Assembly (NCBI GenBank): GCA_051880475.1
Contig: JBJEOA010000026.1
Location: 1-56,434 of the forward strand
Direction of reading: 5' to 3'
Length of the DNA: 56,434 nt
Source of the DNA: JAUUSJ01 sp051880475
GTDB lineage: Bacteria; Bacillota; Clostridia; Lachnospirales; Lachnospiraceae
Of the stretch, positions 25,284-34,414 are shown in pieces. Position 1 is the stretch's first letter. Every line of letters starts with the position of its first letter. A program made the position numbers and the translations under genes. The notes under the pieces are model-generated. The model saw only the letters and a list, made by a program, of their open reading frames with translations, was not told where the DNA came from and did not search any database.

Positions 25284-25558
25284 AATCATACATTGTGTAA
25301 TCCTATTAAAATTAATAAAATTCTCTCCTAACTTAAAATAAAGAGAATTTCGAAAGAGGTGGTAAAAAAATCTTAATACTAAATAATGATGTTGAGATGA
25401 AAAGGTCAAATATCTTATCATACAAGCATGAATGGCTTTTTAATCCTGACATCAAATAATATTATTAACATTAATCTTGTATATCTACTTTCACAAACAA
25501 AAATTTAACAACAAAAGATTTACAAAAACTATCTTAGAACACAGATTGGAGGAAAAAA

Positions 25559-27442
25559 ATGGATTATAGAAAAGTCGCTGAAGAAATCTATAATAAAGTT
25601 GGGAAAAAAGAAAATTTAATTTCAGCAGCACACTGTGCAACACGGCTTCGTCTAGTCATTGCAGACAATAATAAATGTGACAGCAAAGCTGTGGAAGAAA
25701 TTGAGGGAGTAAAAGGTGTTTTCTTTGCATCTGGACAGCTTCAAATTATTCTCGGTACTGGAACTGTAAATAAAGTATATGATGAGTTTATAACTATTTC
25801 TGGGCTAACAGCAGCTACAAAAGCAGAGGTAAAACAAGCAGCAACGGCACAGCAAAATGTGTTTAAGCGTGCTATCAAAACTTTGGGAGATATTTTCGTA
25901 CCAATTATCCCCGCTATCGTAGCAAGCGGTTTCTTGATGGGTATTATGGAAGCTTTAAATTTCATGGTAAATAATGGATTTATTGCTTTAGATACTACAA
26001 GCTCTATTTATGTATTCGCTAAATTATTCAGTAATGTAGCATATGTATTTTTACCAATTTTGATTGCATACAGTGCAGCAAAAGCCTTTGGCGGTAATCC
26101 TTATCTTGGAGCGGTTATCGGTATGTTAATGATTCACCCTGATTTACAAAATGCTTGGACTGTAGCTAGCGAGGGTGTTCAGGTAAGACAAAGCGTATGG
26201 TTTGGATTATACGATATTGACTTAATTGGCTATCAAGGACATGTTATCCCAGTTATCATCGCTGTATGGGTAATGTGTTTCATTGAAAAGAAACTTCACA
26301 AACTTGTTCCTGAAATGTTTGACTTGTTTGTAACTCCATTACTTAGCGTATTTATTACAGGATATTTAACTTATTCTATTATCGGACCTATTTTTGTATT
26401 AATCGAAAATAGTATCATCGATGGAATTCAATGGCTAATTGCATTGCCTCTTGGTATCGGAAGCTTTATCATGGGTGCTTTATACGCCCCAACAGTTGTA
26501 GCTGGTGTGCATCATATGTATACAATCATCGATGTAGGACAACTTGCTAAATATGGCGTTACATACTGGCTTCCACTAGCATCTGCTGCAAACTTAGCAC
26601 AGGGTGCTGCAACATTAGCTGTTTCCTTAAAGACAAAAAATGCAAAAACAAAATCTATGGCTTTGCCATCTGCTTTTAGTGCATTTATGGGTATTACAGA
26701 ACCTGCCATCTTCGGTGTTAACTTACGATTCTTTAAACCTTTTATTTGCGGATGTATCGGTGGTGCATGTGGTGCCTTATTCGCATCTATCACTCATCTT
26801 GGAGCAAGCGGAACTGGAGTTACTGGTTTCTTTGGTGTTTTACTTTGCTTAAATATGCCTCTTCAGTACGTCTTAATGATGGCAATTTCTATCGGAGTTT
26901 CCTTCGTTTTAACTTGGCTCTTTGGATATAAAGATCCAGATACAGTATCTGCTTCTACAGCTTCTAGCACATCTGCCTCTATTAAGACAGAAGCAAAAAC
27001 AATTTACTCTCCATTAGAGGGTGAGATGATTCCTATGAACGAAATTCCTGACGAAACATTTGCCGCTGGAATTCTCGGAGAAGGTGTTGGTATTACACCT
27101 ACAGTTGGATGTGTAGTTGCACCATTTAACGGAACAGTGAGTGCATTATTTGATACAAAACACGCCATTGGATTATTAAGTGACGATGGAATTGAAATGT
27201 TAATTCATGTTGGAATTAATACAGTAGAATTAAATGGCGGGCCATTTACAGCATATATTAAAGCTGGTGACAAAGTAAAAGCTGGCGACAAACTCGTAGA
27301 CTTTGATATCGACGCAATCAAAAAAGCTGGTTATCCTATCACTACAGCAGTCCTCGTATCTAACGCAGACACTATAGATGGAACATTAAAAATTGAGCCT
27401 ACAGGATCCGTTAAGAAAGGCGATAAGATCATGTCTTTCTAG
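25559..27442 (+). CDS. PTS glucoside/sucrose-family transporter EIIBCA
   Basis: 627 residues, three fused domains. EIIB (about 1-80) has phospho-Cys26 in SAAHCATRLR. EIIC (about 105-460) has many membrane helices and the FGGNPYLGAVIGML and HPDLQNAW motifs of sucrose/trehalose permeases. EIIA (about 480-627) has phospho-His550 in LIHVGINTVEL. It imports and phosphorylates a disaccharide at PEP cost. Sucrose fits the amylosucrase-like neighbour; trehalose or another glucoside remains possible. AGGAGG-like ribosome site before the ATG. Controlled by the operator pair upstream. Confidence 0.92.
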   Translation: MDYRKVAEEIYNKVGKKENLISAAHCATRLRLVIADNNKCDSKAVEEIEGVKGVFFASGQLQIILGTGTVNKVYDEFITISGLTAATKAEVKQAATAQQNVFKRAIKTLGDIFVPIIPAIVASGFLMGIMEALNFMVNNGFIALDTTSSIYVFAKLFSNVAYVFLPILIAYSAAKAFGGNPYLGAVIGMLMIHPDLQNAWTVASEGVQVRQSVWFGLYDIDLIGYQGHVIPVIIAVWVMCFIEKKLHKLVPEMFDLFVTPLLSVFITGYLTYSIIGPIFVLIENSIIDGIQWLIALPLGIGSFIMGALYAPTVVAGVHHMYTIIDVGQLAKYGVTYWLPLASAANLAQGAATLAVSLKTKNAKTKSMALPSAFSAFMGITEPAIFGVNLRFFKPFICGCIGGACGALFASITHLGASGTGVTGFFGVLLCLNMPLQYVLMMAISIGVSFVLTWLFGYKDPDTVSASTASSTSASIKTEAKTIYSPLEGEMIPMNEIPDETFAAGILGEGVGITPTVGCVVAPFNGTVSALFDTKHAIGLLSDDGIEMLIHVGINTVELNGGPFTAYIKAGDKVKAGDKLVDFDIDAIKKAGYPITTAVLVSNADTIDGTLKIEPTGSVKKGDKIMSF

Positions 27443-27493
27443 AGTAAATTATAAGGGCAAAATAGTTTACTTTGAAAACTTTCTCAAATAACA

Positions 27494-27522
27494 AGACAAA
27501 ACAAATTTTCTTGTTTTTGTCT
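27494..27522 (+). terminator. Possible terminator of the PTS gene
   Basis: AGACAAAACAA pairs with TTGTTTTTGTCT (one bulge) around a six-base loop. The following bases are not T-rich, so this is tentative. Confidence 0.4.
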
Positions 27523-27533
27523 GAGTTATATAT

Positions 27534-27703
27534 AACTAAAGGTACAATAATTCATTATAAAAGTCACTGTTAAGAAGAAGGAGCACCCTTTCCTTCATAG
27601 CCATTCTTACTGTGACAAACCTATATATTTATAATATCCTCCTCTCTTTCATAAAGTAATTATAAATATTTTTAATCACCCACTAATTATTGTACCTTTA
27701 GTT
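27534..27703. repeat. 19-bp perfect inverted repeat enclosing a hairpin
   Basis: 27534-27552 and 27685-27703 are exact reverse complements. The right copy codes for the last residues of the FHA protein. The left copy lies in the PTS 3' region. Between them a further hairpin forms (27563-27616: GTCAC...GTGAC with inner TAAGAA/TTCTTA). It looks like an inverted duplication of the end of the FHA gene. Confidence 0.7.
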
Positions 27704-28983
27704 TTAAAAAGATATGCACAATCTCCAAATTCAATCTCATCCCCATCTTTTATATGGACAAATTCTTCTTCTCTTAAAAAAATTCCATTTACCGTTGTAC
27801 CATTTGTCGATTTCAAATCTTTTATAAAAAATTTGTCTCCTCTTTTTTCAATCAGGGCATGTGTTCGGCTAATCTGCTTCCTATCTATCTTTCCATCAGC
27901 ATTTCCTAGCATATTTCCCACTATAAACTTCTCCTTTGTAATAAAAATCGGATATTCACCTTTCCCTGAAATTGGAGATAACTTAGCTAGATTTTTTCTA
28001 AGACAAGATTCCTCTAAGACCGTTGTCTCATTTGAATACATAGTATTACTCTGTCTTTCTAAATCAGCAAATAATTTATCTGTTTTTTTCTTTTCCTTCC
28101 TCTTTTTTTCCCACCAAAACAGAGAAATCAAGTAGACAAGGAATCCAAAAAAAGTAAAAATACATATCACTTGAATTTCTATGGATGCCGCTTTTCCATA
28201 TATATAATATCCCTCATACACTAAGAGCGGAGCAAGAACGCTAAGAGGAATCCAGCGTAAGATAGAAATAAAAACTTGATTTTCTCTTTTTAAATCTGAC
28301 TTATTCTGTGATATTTTCTTTTTTTCTATGAGAGCTTGTCTCTCTCTCTCCTCTCTCTCTTCTCTCTCTTGCTGGTATAATATTGTTTGCATTTCCTCTT
28401 TTTGTTGTCTATGTTCTTCCACAATTTTTTCGTAAGGATTTGTCTCTTTTTCATTTTCAAAATTTCTCAATACTTCCATATCAAAATTTTCTTCTCGAAT
28501 AATTCTATATAAGCCATAAATATAGACAACTGCTTCTTGATCTTTATGATCAATCTTATCCATCAAATAAGAGACGAGCTCTTGCATTTGATTTATGATA
28601 TTATTCTTTTTTCCTGGAAGATAAATGAATCGGTAATGGTCGGATTTATAAATCATCTCTTCTTGGAACAATAAGCTATCGGCCTCCAAAAAATACTCTT
28701 TTGTCATCTCTATCGTCTCAAAAATACTCTGAAATAATATCTTTATTTCTTGATAGGATAAAGCCGTTTTTTCTACTATTTTCTTTAAATTTTTCTCATT
28801 GGTTATATTATAATAAAAATAGGTATTTCCATCTTGATTTCTGACCTCGATAGGCAGCAGAGCTTTTGGTTGGTTTCGACTGAGCATTTTTAATTCTAAC
28901 TGATTTTCCACTTCTTGTTTTATTATAATATAATAATTTAGTCCTTCCCTCTTGTATTCCATATTTAATTCACTCAATTGCAC
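27676..28983 (-). CDS. DUF6382 and FHA domain protein of the Tad locus
   Basis: 435 residues. An N-terminal domain of the DUF6382 type (about 1-180) is followed by a long charged coiled coil (REEREERERQ), two membrane helices (about 250-295) and a C-terminal FHA domain (about 345-430, with VGNMLGNADGKIDRKQISRT and KSTNGTTVNG). FHA domains bind phosphothreonine. The protein is therefore a membrane-anchored reader that may tie the pilus to Ser/Thr kinase signals; that is inference. Starts at GTG 28983 (AGGAGG upstream), overlapping the previous gene by 14 bases, so it belongs to the operon. Confidence 0.8.
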   Translation of the reverse strand: MQLSELNMEYKREGLNYYIIIKQEVENQLELKMLSRNQPKALLPIEVRNQDGNTYFYYNITNEKNLKKIVEKTALSYQEIKILFQSIFETIEMTKEYFLEADSLLFQEEMIYKSDHYRFIYLPGKKNNIINQMQELVSYLMDKIDHKDQEAVVYIYGLYRIIREENFDMEVLRNFENEKETNPYEKIVEEHRQQKEEMQTILYQQEREEREERERQALIEKKKISQNKSDLKRENQVFISILRWIPLSVLAPLLVYEGYYIYGKAASIEIQVICIFTFFGFLVYLISLFWWEKKRKEKKKTDKLFADLERQSNTMYSNETTVLEESCLRKNLAKLSPISGKGEYPIFITKEKFIVGNMLGNADGKIDRKQISRTHALIEKRGDKFFIKDLKSTNGTTVNGIFLREEEFVHIKDGDEIEFGDCAYLFKTKGTIISG

Positions 28984-29497
28984 TCCACCTCCTAATTTCT
29001 TCTGCCCCTTCTATATTCGGAATGCATATTTTATACTTCCAATTTAATTTTTCTCCAATCACTTGTCCAATTAACGATATGGGAATATCCATCTGTACTC
29101 TGACTTCTCCTTCAGTCTCTTTATTTTTTACGTAAATAGATGTTTGCGACATTTTCGATAATAATAAGCGTCTCCCTAGATTTTCCTGTATATGATTCGT
29201 TGCCTCTCTTTGTAAATCTAAATAATTTGTTTTTAGCATATAAAATAATTCTCTATTTTCAAAATCAGACAGCGTATATCTCCCATTTTCACTCTTTCCA
29301 TTACTCTTCACTACATCCGACACCCCTATTATCTCTTCGCTCAGCACAGATTCCGCTATGCTTCTATCTATCTGATAAAATATAATATAAAAAATAGATA
29401 ATATCATACTTAAGACTATCGGAATAATAAAGCTCATCTCGACCGTAGCCATTCCGCTTTGTTCTTTTAAGATTCTTGTTGCTGACATTTTAAGCAT
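28970..29497 (-). CDS. TadE/TadF-like pilus assembly protein
   Basis: 175 residues. A class III prepilin-like N-terminus, EQSGMATVEMSFIIPIVLSM, has one membrane helix (about 20-45) and a conserved Glu five residues into it. An exported beta-rich domain follows. Such TadE/F proteins are minor pseudopilins processed by the Tad prepilin peptidase. It overlaps the upstream TadE-like gene by 31 bases and the FHA gene by 14. Confidence 0.82.
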   Translation of the reverse strand: MLKMSATRILKEQSGMATVEMSFIIPIVLSMILSIFYIIFYQIDRSIAESVLSEEIIGVSDVVKSNGKSENGRYTLSDFENRELFYMLKTNYLDLQREATNHIQENLGRRLLLSKMSQTSIYVKNKETEGEVRVQMDIPISLIGQVIGEKLNWKYKICIPNIEGAEEIRRWSAIE

Positions 29498-30369
29498 TTT
29501 CCCAATCCCTTCACTTCTCCCAATTTTATTTTTTGAATTGTTCTTTTTAGACCGCTACATTGAAGAGAAGTATGATATTTTTGTCCATATGTTGTAATAT
29601 AAAAATAAGAACTTGGCTCTCCGTAGCGTTTTGTACATCTCTCACATGCAATATATCCCCCTTTTCCTGATATGTATTTCTGCGTATCATATACTTTCAC
29701 AATTGACAAGGCAATATGAGGACATTTCCGATTTGTGTGAAATACAGTTCCTGACTTTGCTACATACACATATTCCCCACTAGTATTATGATAACCGGTA
29801 AAGGCTTTTTGCTCTGTCTTTGCAGTTGTTGATACTTCATATATCCCAATGAACGGGAGTGAAATTTGAAGTTTATATTTTGCATTAATTTTTATACTAT
29901 CGGAATTTTCATCGTACTTCGAATTTTGGAAGGAAATTCCATCTACCCCATTGACTAGACAAGATTTATTCAAGAAATTTATATCTACATAATCTTTCCA
30001 CTTATTTTTTATCATTATATTGGAAAACTTTTTAATCCACTCTGCCTTATCCTGCAGTTTTTCGTATTTATAAATTTGCCTAGCCATATACTTTCCAGTT
30101 TCAGTCACTCCCTTTTGTACTTCTGCTTCTACCATAAATACTTGTATCCATAAAGCAAACCCCATCAGTACAATGAAAAATAAAGGAACTATCATGCTCG
30201 CCTCTACTGTTATATAAGCATTTTCGGAGAAAAATGGTGATGTTCTCTTATTCTCTCTTTTGTATTTTGTCGCCTTAAGGTTTCTTTTCTTTTGAATTGA
30301 CCAATTCTTGGGAGAATTATTTATATTCTTTTTTATTCTAAAAAAATTTTTATAAGAGAACATCACCAT
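29467..30369 (-). CDS. TadE-like pseudopilin with tandem His/Cys motifs
   Basis: 300 residues. After a basic leader of about 50, the prepilin-like segment YITVEASMIVPLFFIVLMG gives one membrane helix. An extracellular domain follows (about 85-195), then two copies of a probable metal-binding motif: H211-x4-C216 with C242-x2-C245, and H266-x4-C271 with C292-x2-C295. The same H-x4-C...CxxC pattern occurs in the tails of some nucleases and surface proteins, where its role is not settled. AAAGGAGG lies before ATG 30369; a third codon ATG has better spacing. Part of the Tad operon. Confidence 0.8.
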   Translation of the reverse strand: MVMFSYKNFFRIKKNINNSPKNWSIQKKRNLKATKYKRENKRTSPFFSENAYITVEASMIVPLFFIVLMGFALWIQVFMVEAEVQKGVTETGKYMARQIYKYEKLQDKAEWIKKFSNIMIKNKWKDYVDINFLNKSCLVNGVDGISFQNSKYDENSDSIKINAKYKLQISLPFIGIYEVSTTAKTEQKAFTGYHNTSGEYVYVAKSGTVFHTNRKCPHIALSIVKVYDTQKYISGKGGYIACERCTKRYGEPSSYFYITTYGQKYHTSLQCSGLKRTIQKIKLGEVKGLGKCLKCQQQES

Positions 30370-30430
30370 TTTCCTCCTTTAAAATATCTCATTTATACTT
30401 TCTTATAAAACAGAAATATCATTTTTACCA

Positions 30431-31945
30431 TTAATAACTACAACTTCGATTCACTTTAAATATCTTTATCCCATTTCTAAATAATATTGGCAATTTCACT
30501 TCACAGTACGCTTCATATCCAAAAACTGACTCCATAATAGAAAAACTCTTATCCTTTATTTTTATATTTTCCTCCATCAAGTCTAACATTCTTCCATATT
30601 TCGTCTCCTTATTTGACTGGGCAAGTAAAAATATTTTTAAAAAATCTTCATAGGACATTCCATCTCTATCATTGGCAACTACGTTCTTAGAACCTAGCAT
30701 TTGCCCTATTCTTTCTATCGAGATTGTCCAATTCGACGCATTTTTTAAAACAGGAATTTTATTTCCAGACAATAAGCTCCTCACATCAATTATCGCCTCC
30801 CCATAACTAACTGCTGCCAAAATCATAGTCTTTAAAGCTGTTATAATTGGTGCAAATCCCATTAAACCTGCAATCGATACCGATATAGATAAAGCTTGTG
30901 CATTTAACGAGGGATCTGTCAAAGCATAGGAGAAATTTGTTCCAAATCGAAATAACAAAATTCGATTTACAATATTTTCCAAATTTTCTTTATCTGTTTT
31001 TCCACCATGAATAATATACTCTATCTCATAATTCAATTTAGTTGCCTGATTTTTATCCGCTTTCTCAGAAAAACTAGAAAAACAATCCATTATATAAGAA
31101 ATAGTCATCGCTTCTGTCTCTATATTATTCATCGCCTCTGTTATCCTAGACTCAGTAAACATATTCCTTATCATATCTAAATTAAAAAAATCTATTATTT
31201 TTTCTCCTTCCTCCTGCCCTTGCATATTTTTTAATTCGTTAGACGGGAGAGAATTTCGAGTAATTTTTCTGCTTGAAATAGACTTTCCGCTTGGAAATAC
31301 CACTCTTAAAATTCCTCCATTCATTACTTCTGTTACTACCTCTCTTGGATCTTGCCGTACCTCCTCTAATATATTTTCTTCCTCTCCCGTCTCACTTAGA
31401 TTAGGATTCTCTACTATTTCTTCTATCTGAGATTCCATATCTTTTTGTTGTTGTTCTAATAAGGCCTTTGTCTCTTCTTCCTGTCTATCCTTATCTTTTA
31501 AAATTGTCATTTTTTTAAGCAGCTCTTTTGTCCACTCTGTTGTATTTTTATATTTCATATATTCCCTAATTTGATGCTTTAGCGGTGCTAAATTTTCTTC
31601 ATCTAGATATACTTCTTTTACAATGGAAATGGTCTGAATTTGAAATGGATAGAATGTATTTTTCTCTTTAGAATTGCAAATAGACTTCTCAAAATAAGAC
31701 TGAATTTCCTCTGAAATTCCTTTTTCTGCAATAAAAGCAGGATCTAATAAAAATAAATGATACCTCTGTTGTAACTCTCTATGATAATTCGCCAAAATAT
31801 GCTCATTTGCTCCAACTATCGTCTGTTTTATCTTTGTATTTCCATAAATAATTCTCACACCGTCAATCAAAAGAAATATGGAACTTAAAACTACTAGCAA
31901 TATAAGAGCAGCAAATACGGATATGGAACCTTGATTCTTTCTCAA
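30431..31945 (-). CDS. DUF5702 (TadG-like) protein
   Basis: 504 residues from a TTG at 31945, preceded by AGGAGG. The N-terminus QGSISVFAALILLVVLSSIF is a prepilin/TadG-type membrane helix. The rest is a long exported helical domain rich in Glu/Lys (about 120-210), with a hydrophobic stretch at about 345-385. Matches the DUF5702 group found in clostridial Tad loci. Probably a pilus tip or anchor component; the exact role is unknown. Confidence 0.75.
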   Translation of the reverse strand: MRKNQGSISVFAALILLVVLSSIFLLIDGVRIIYGNTKIKQTIVGANEHILANYHRELQQRYHLFLLDPAFIAEKGISEEIQSYFEKSICNSKEKNTFYPFQIQTISIVKEVYLDEENLAPLKHQIREYMKYKNTTEWTKELLKKMTILKDKDRQEEETKALLEQQQKDMESQIEEIVENPNLSETGEEENILEEVRQDPREVVTEVMNGGILRVVFPSGKSISSRKITRNSLPSNELKNMQGQEEGEKIIDFFNLDMIRNMFTESRITEAMNNIETEAMTISYIMDCFSSFSEKADKNQATKLNYEIEYIIHGGKTDKENLENIVNRILLFRFGTNFSYALTDPSLNAQALSISVSIAGLMGFAPIITALKTMILAAVSYGEAIIDVRSLLSGNKIPVLKNASNWTISIERIGQMLGSKNVVANDRDGMSYEDFLKIFLLAQSNKETKYGRMLDLMEENIKIKDKSFSIMESVFGYEAYCEVKLPILFRNGIKIFKVNRSCSY

Positions 31946-32070
31946 CTTCTCCTCCTATCAATCTCTTCTCTTGTCTCAGTTTTTATAAATATTTCACTAA
32001 CTAATTCATTATATTATTTTATCTACTTCTTTCCTACTACTCTTTTCCTTTCACCGCGATTTTACCTTAT

Positions 32071-32235
32071 CTACTTCACTTTATTCACTCCAGTATCAAT
32101 CTTTTTAAAGATATTCGTAACTACTTTTTGTATATTCGTTTGAAAGATAACAACTAGTCCAATCAACACGACAATAATTAATATAATCTCGACAACACCC
32201 ATACCTGATTCCTCTTTTAAAAATTCCTTTATCAT
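32071..32235 (-). CDS. Flp1-family type IVb pilin
   Basis: 54 residues from the ATG at 32235 (AAGGAGG eight bases before). A short leader is followed by EESGMGVVEIILIIVVLIGL: cleavage after Gly would leave a mature pilin with Glu at position five and a single helix, ending in KKIDTGVNKVK. This is the main subunit of the Tad pilus. It lies directly after the TadC-like gene and a longer gap (125 bases) follows it, which may allow higher expression. Confidence 0.9.
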   Translation of the reverse strand: MIKEFLKEESGMGVVEIILIIVVLIGLVVIFQTNIQKVVTNIFKKIDTGVNKVK

Positions 32236-32264
32236 CTCAATTTCCTCCTTTTTTCTTCCCACTT

Positions 32265-33620
32265 TTACATTCCTCCAAATCGGAGTAATGCTGGTACCAT
32301 GACGATAATCATTACAACAATTAACAGCAAAATCATTGGGAAAAGTAATTTCGTTCCTGCCTCCTCGCCTAATGTTCTAGCACGATTTATCCTCTCATTA
32401 AAAGCTTCTTGTTCCTCTTGCTCTAATAAATGCAGTATTTCTTTAGAACCTTGATATAAATTCTGTGTAATAAAAGAAATAACCTTCATATACGGTAAAA
32501 GTCCTACTCTCTGTCCAAAATCATAATACGCCTTTTCCTGAGAGACACCGCCTTGTAATTGATGCATCATAATATTTAATTCCTCATACACATATCTTTT
32601 ATCTATTATTTCTTCCTGTCTGTTCTTTTTATAATTTTCATTAATCTTAAAAAAACTTCCTTGAACTGTCATCCCTGCTCCTAGATAGAGTACAAGCTGG
32701 TTTATTATCATAGGATAATCTCTTAAAATCTCTTCATTTCTCTTTTTTATTTGTTCATTCATCCTACTGTTTTCCACATAGATTAGACAAATAATCAAAA
32801 TTATTCCGAGTATAAATAATGTAATTCCCTGATTTTCTTTTCTTTCCTTCTCTAAATGAAATCCGTTTAATACAGCCGGAATTTTAAAACTCTCTTTTGT
32901 GTCATCTCTCCTCTCATAATCTTTTAAAGATTTCATCAGCTGTTTTTTTTTACTCTCTTCCTCTGTCACCTCTCTCTCATAAATGCAAAGTGGATATTCT
33001 CTCTCATACACAATCTCCCCATAGGAAAATATTCCAATTACACTCGTTACCACCCCTCTCTTTTGTTCCTCGTCAAACTCCTCATTTTGCACTTTTCCGT
33101 AGGAATCGATTAATTCGTAATCCTGTGGCATCCACGATATCTGTATTCCACTGTTTGGTATCTCATCAAAAAAGTTTAAATCTTTTACAATATAATCATA
33201 AGATTTATTTTCTCCAAGCATATTCTCTTGTGCATAAGAAAATGCCTCTTGAAATTTTTGTTCCACTTCTTTTTCCCCGTATTTTTGCTCTCCGACAGAA
33301 AACTCTACTTTATCTCCATCTGCATAAATACTTTCTGTTTTTTCTCCCTTTCCATAGGGATTTCTCTCAAAAATAATCTCATCCGATTTTTGTTTTCTAT
33401 CTTTTACTATGCCGACAGTTAAGCATAAACTTATCATAATTATTCCAGCTAAAATAATGGAAATTTGTTTTTTTCGGTAGTTTAATAACTGCTCTCTCCT
33501 CTTGTCTGCCGAGGCAAATCCTAATTTTTCCAACTTTCTTTCTATCTCTTCATCACGCAATACTCCTAATTTCTTTAACTTTAAATAAATAAAAAACCAT
33601 AACTGCTTTATCGCTCTCAC
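32265..33620 (-). CDS. TadC-like inner membrane platform protein
   Basis: About 451 residues from a GTG at 33620 that overlaps the tadB stop; the frame is open further upstream but inside tadB. One membrane helix near the N-terminus precedes a large extracytoplasmic insert of about 200 residues. Then come the second helix and a type II secretion F domain (YLGAGMTVQGSFFKI, QLQGGVSQEKAYYDF) ending in LLIVVMIIVMVPALLRFGG. TadB and TadC form the base that the CpaF motor drives. The large insert is unusual. Confidence 0.85.
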   Translation of the reverse strand: MRAIKQLWFFIYLKLKKLGVLRDEEIERKLEKLGFASADKRREQLLNYRKKQISIILAGIIMISLCLTVGIVKDRKQKSDEIIFERNPYGKGEKTESIYADGDKVEFSVGEQKYGEKEVEQKFQEAFSYAQENMLGENKSYDYIVKDLNFFDEIPNSGIQISWMPQDYELIDSYGKVQNEEFDEEQKRGVVTSVIGIFSYGEIVYEREYPLCIYEREVTEEESKKKQLMKSLKDYERRDDTKESFKIPAVLNGFHLEKERKENQGITLFILGIILIICLIYVENSRMNEQIKKRNEEILRDYPMIINQLVLYLGAGMTVQGSFFKINENYKKNRQEEIIDKRYVYEELNIMMHQLQGGVSQEKAYYDFGQRVGLLPYMKVISFITQNLYQGSKEILHLLEQEEQEAFNERINRARTLGEEAGTKLLFPMILLLIVVMIIVMVPALLRFGGM

Positions 33621-34414
33621 ACTCCTATCTTTATGAGATAATCCGCCCAATAATAGGCAACTAACACGAAAAGAAGGCAAATACTCATCAAAATAACTCC
33701 AGCTAAATTTCCATACATATTACTCATATAATTACCATTCATTAAATTCATGTATAAGATAACAAAATACGGCATACTGCACATAATATTTTTCTCCAAC
33801 TTCTTTCCCGCTATCATGACATCAATTTCGCTATCTACCTGCAATTTATTTGATAAATGCTCCACTGTCTTTTGAATAATTTTAATAAGGTTTCCTCCGT
33901 CTCTCTTTGTAATTACTATGACGGAGGCAAATAAATCTATCTCCTCTATCCCAGAGCGAACTGCCAAATCTGTAAAGAGTTGTTCTATTGGAATTTTAAT
34001 ACTAATTTTTTTTATCATATAATCAAGTTCTGATACTAAAATTCCATCTTCTCCTAGATGAATTCGCTCTAATTCCTCTTTCACATACTTTAGGCTATTC
34101 TCAAGAGAATACCCCGCATATAACGCATTTACCATGGAAACCATCGCTTCCTTAAATTCATCTCTCAGCTTTTTTTGCCTCCTTACCCGGTATTTCTCTC
34201 TTTGCATTTTCAAATAAATATATAAATATGGGGATAAAAAAACGGTGATAAAAAAAGAGCCATAAAATAGATAACTAGTAATGCCTAAAATTCCCACTCC
34301 CTTTAATAATTCAATCAAAAATTCTTTTTTAGAAAAATCATACTTCCTATAATCAATTAGAGCACTCTTCTTATCGTTTTTATCGTTTTTATTCTTTTTG
34401 TTCTGTCTATCCAT
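33617..34414 (-). CDS. tadB: TadB-like inner membrane platform protein
   Basis: 265 residues. A basic Lys/Asn-rich start, two membrane helices (about 40-70), then a type II secretion F domain (MVNALYAGYSLENSLKYVKEEL, RDGGNLIKIIQKT) and C-terminal helices. Pairs with the TadC-like protein to anchor the pilus motor. The start overlaps cpaF by 8 bases. Confidence 0.9.
   Translation of the reverse strand: MDRQNKKNKNDKNDKKSALIDYRKYDFSKKEFLIELLKGVGILGITSYLFYGSFFITVFLSPYLYIYLKMQREKYRVRRQKKLRDEFKEAMVSMVNALYAGYSLENSLKYVKEELERIHLGEDGILVSELDYMIKKISIKIPIEQLFTDLAVRSGIEEIDLFASVIVITKRDGGNLIKIIQKTVEHLSNKLQVDSEIDVMIAGKKLEKNIMCSMPYFVILYMNLMNGNYMSNMYGNLAGVILMSICLLFVLVAYYWADYLIKIGV

Larger units (their letters stand above)
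25004..25558. other. Intergenic region: terminator, two operators, PTS promoter and long leader
   Basis: 555 bases. It contains the operon terminator (25023-25057), operators at 25170 and 25270, a promoter between them, then about 275 bases of leader. The leader has an inverted repeat AAATTCTC/GAGAATTT (about 25318-25350) and a distant TGATGT/ACATCA pair (25387-25455). I see no LicT/SacY-type antiterminator site. Confidence 0.5.

Noticed and set aside
25284..25558. Antiterminator (LicT/SacY) site in the PTS leader
   Set aside because: No recognisable RAT sequence overlapping a terminator; the LacI-type operators explain control better.
32897..33376. 159-codon open frame on the plus strand
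   Set aside because: Lies fully antisense to the TadC-like gene, has low-complexity composition (Ser, Leu, Phe, His rich) and no ribosome site.
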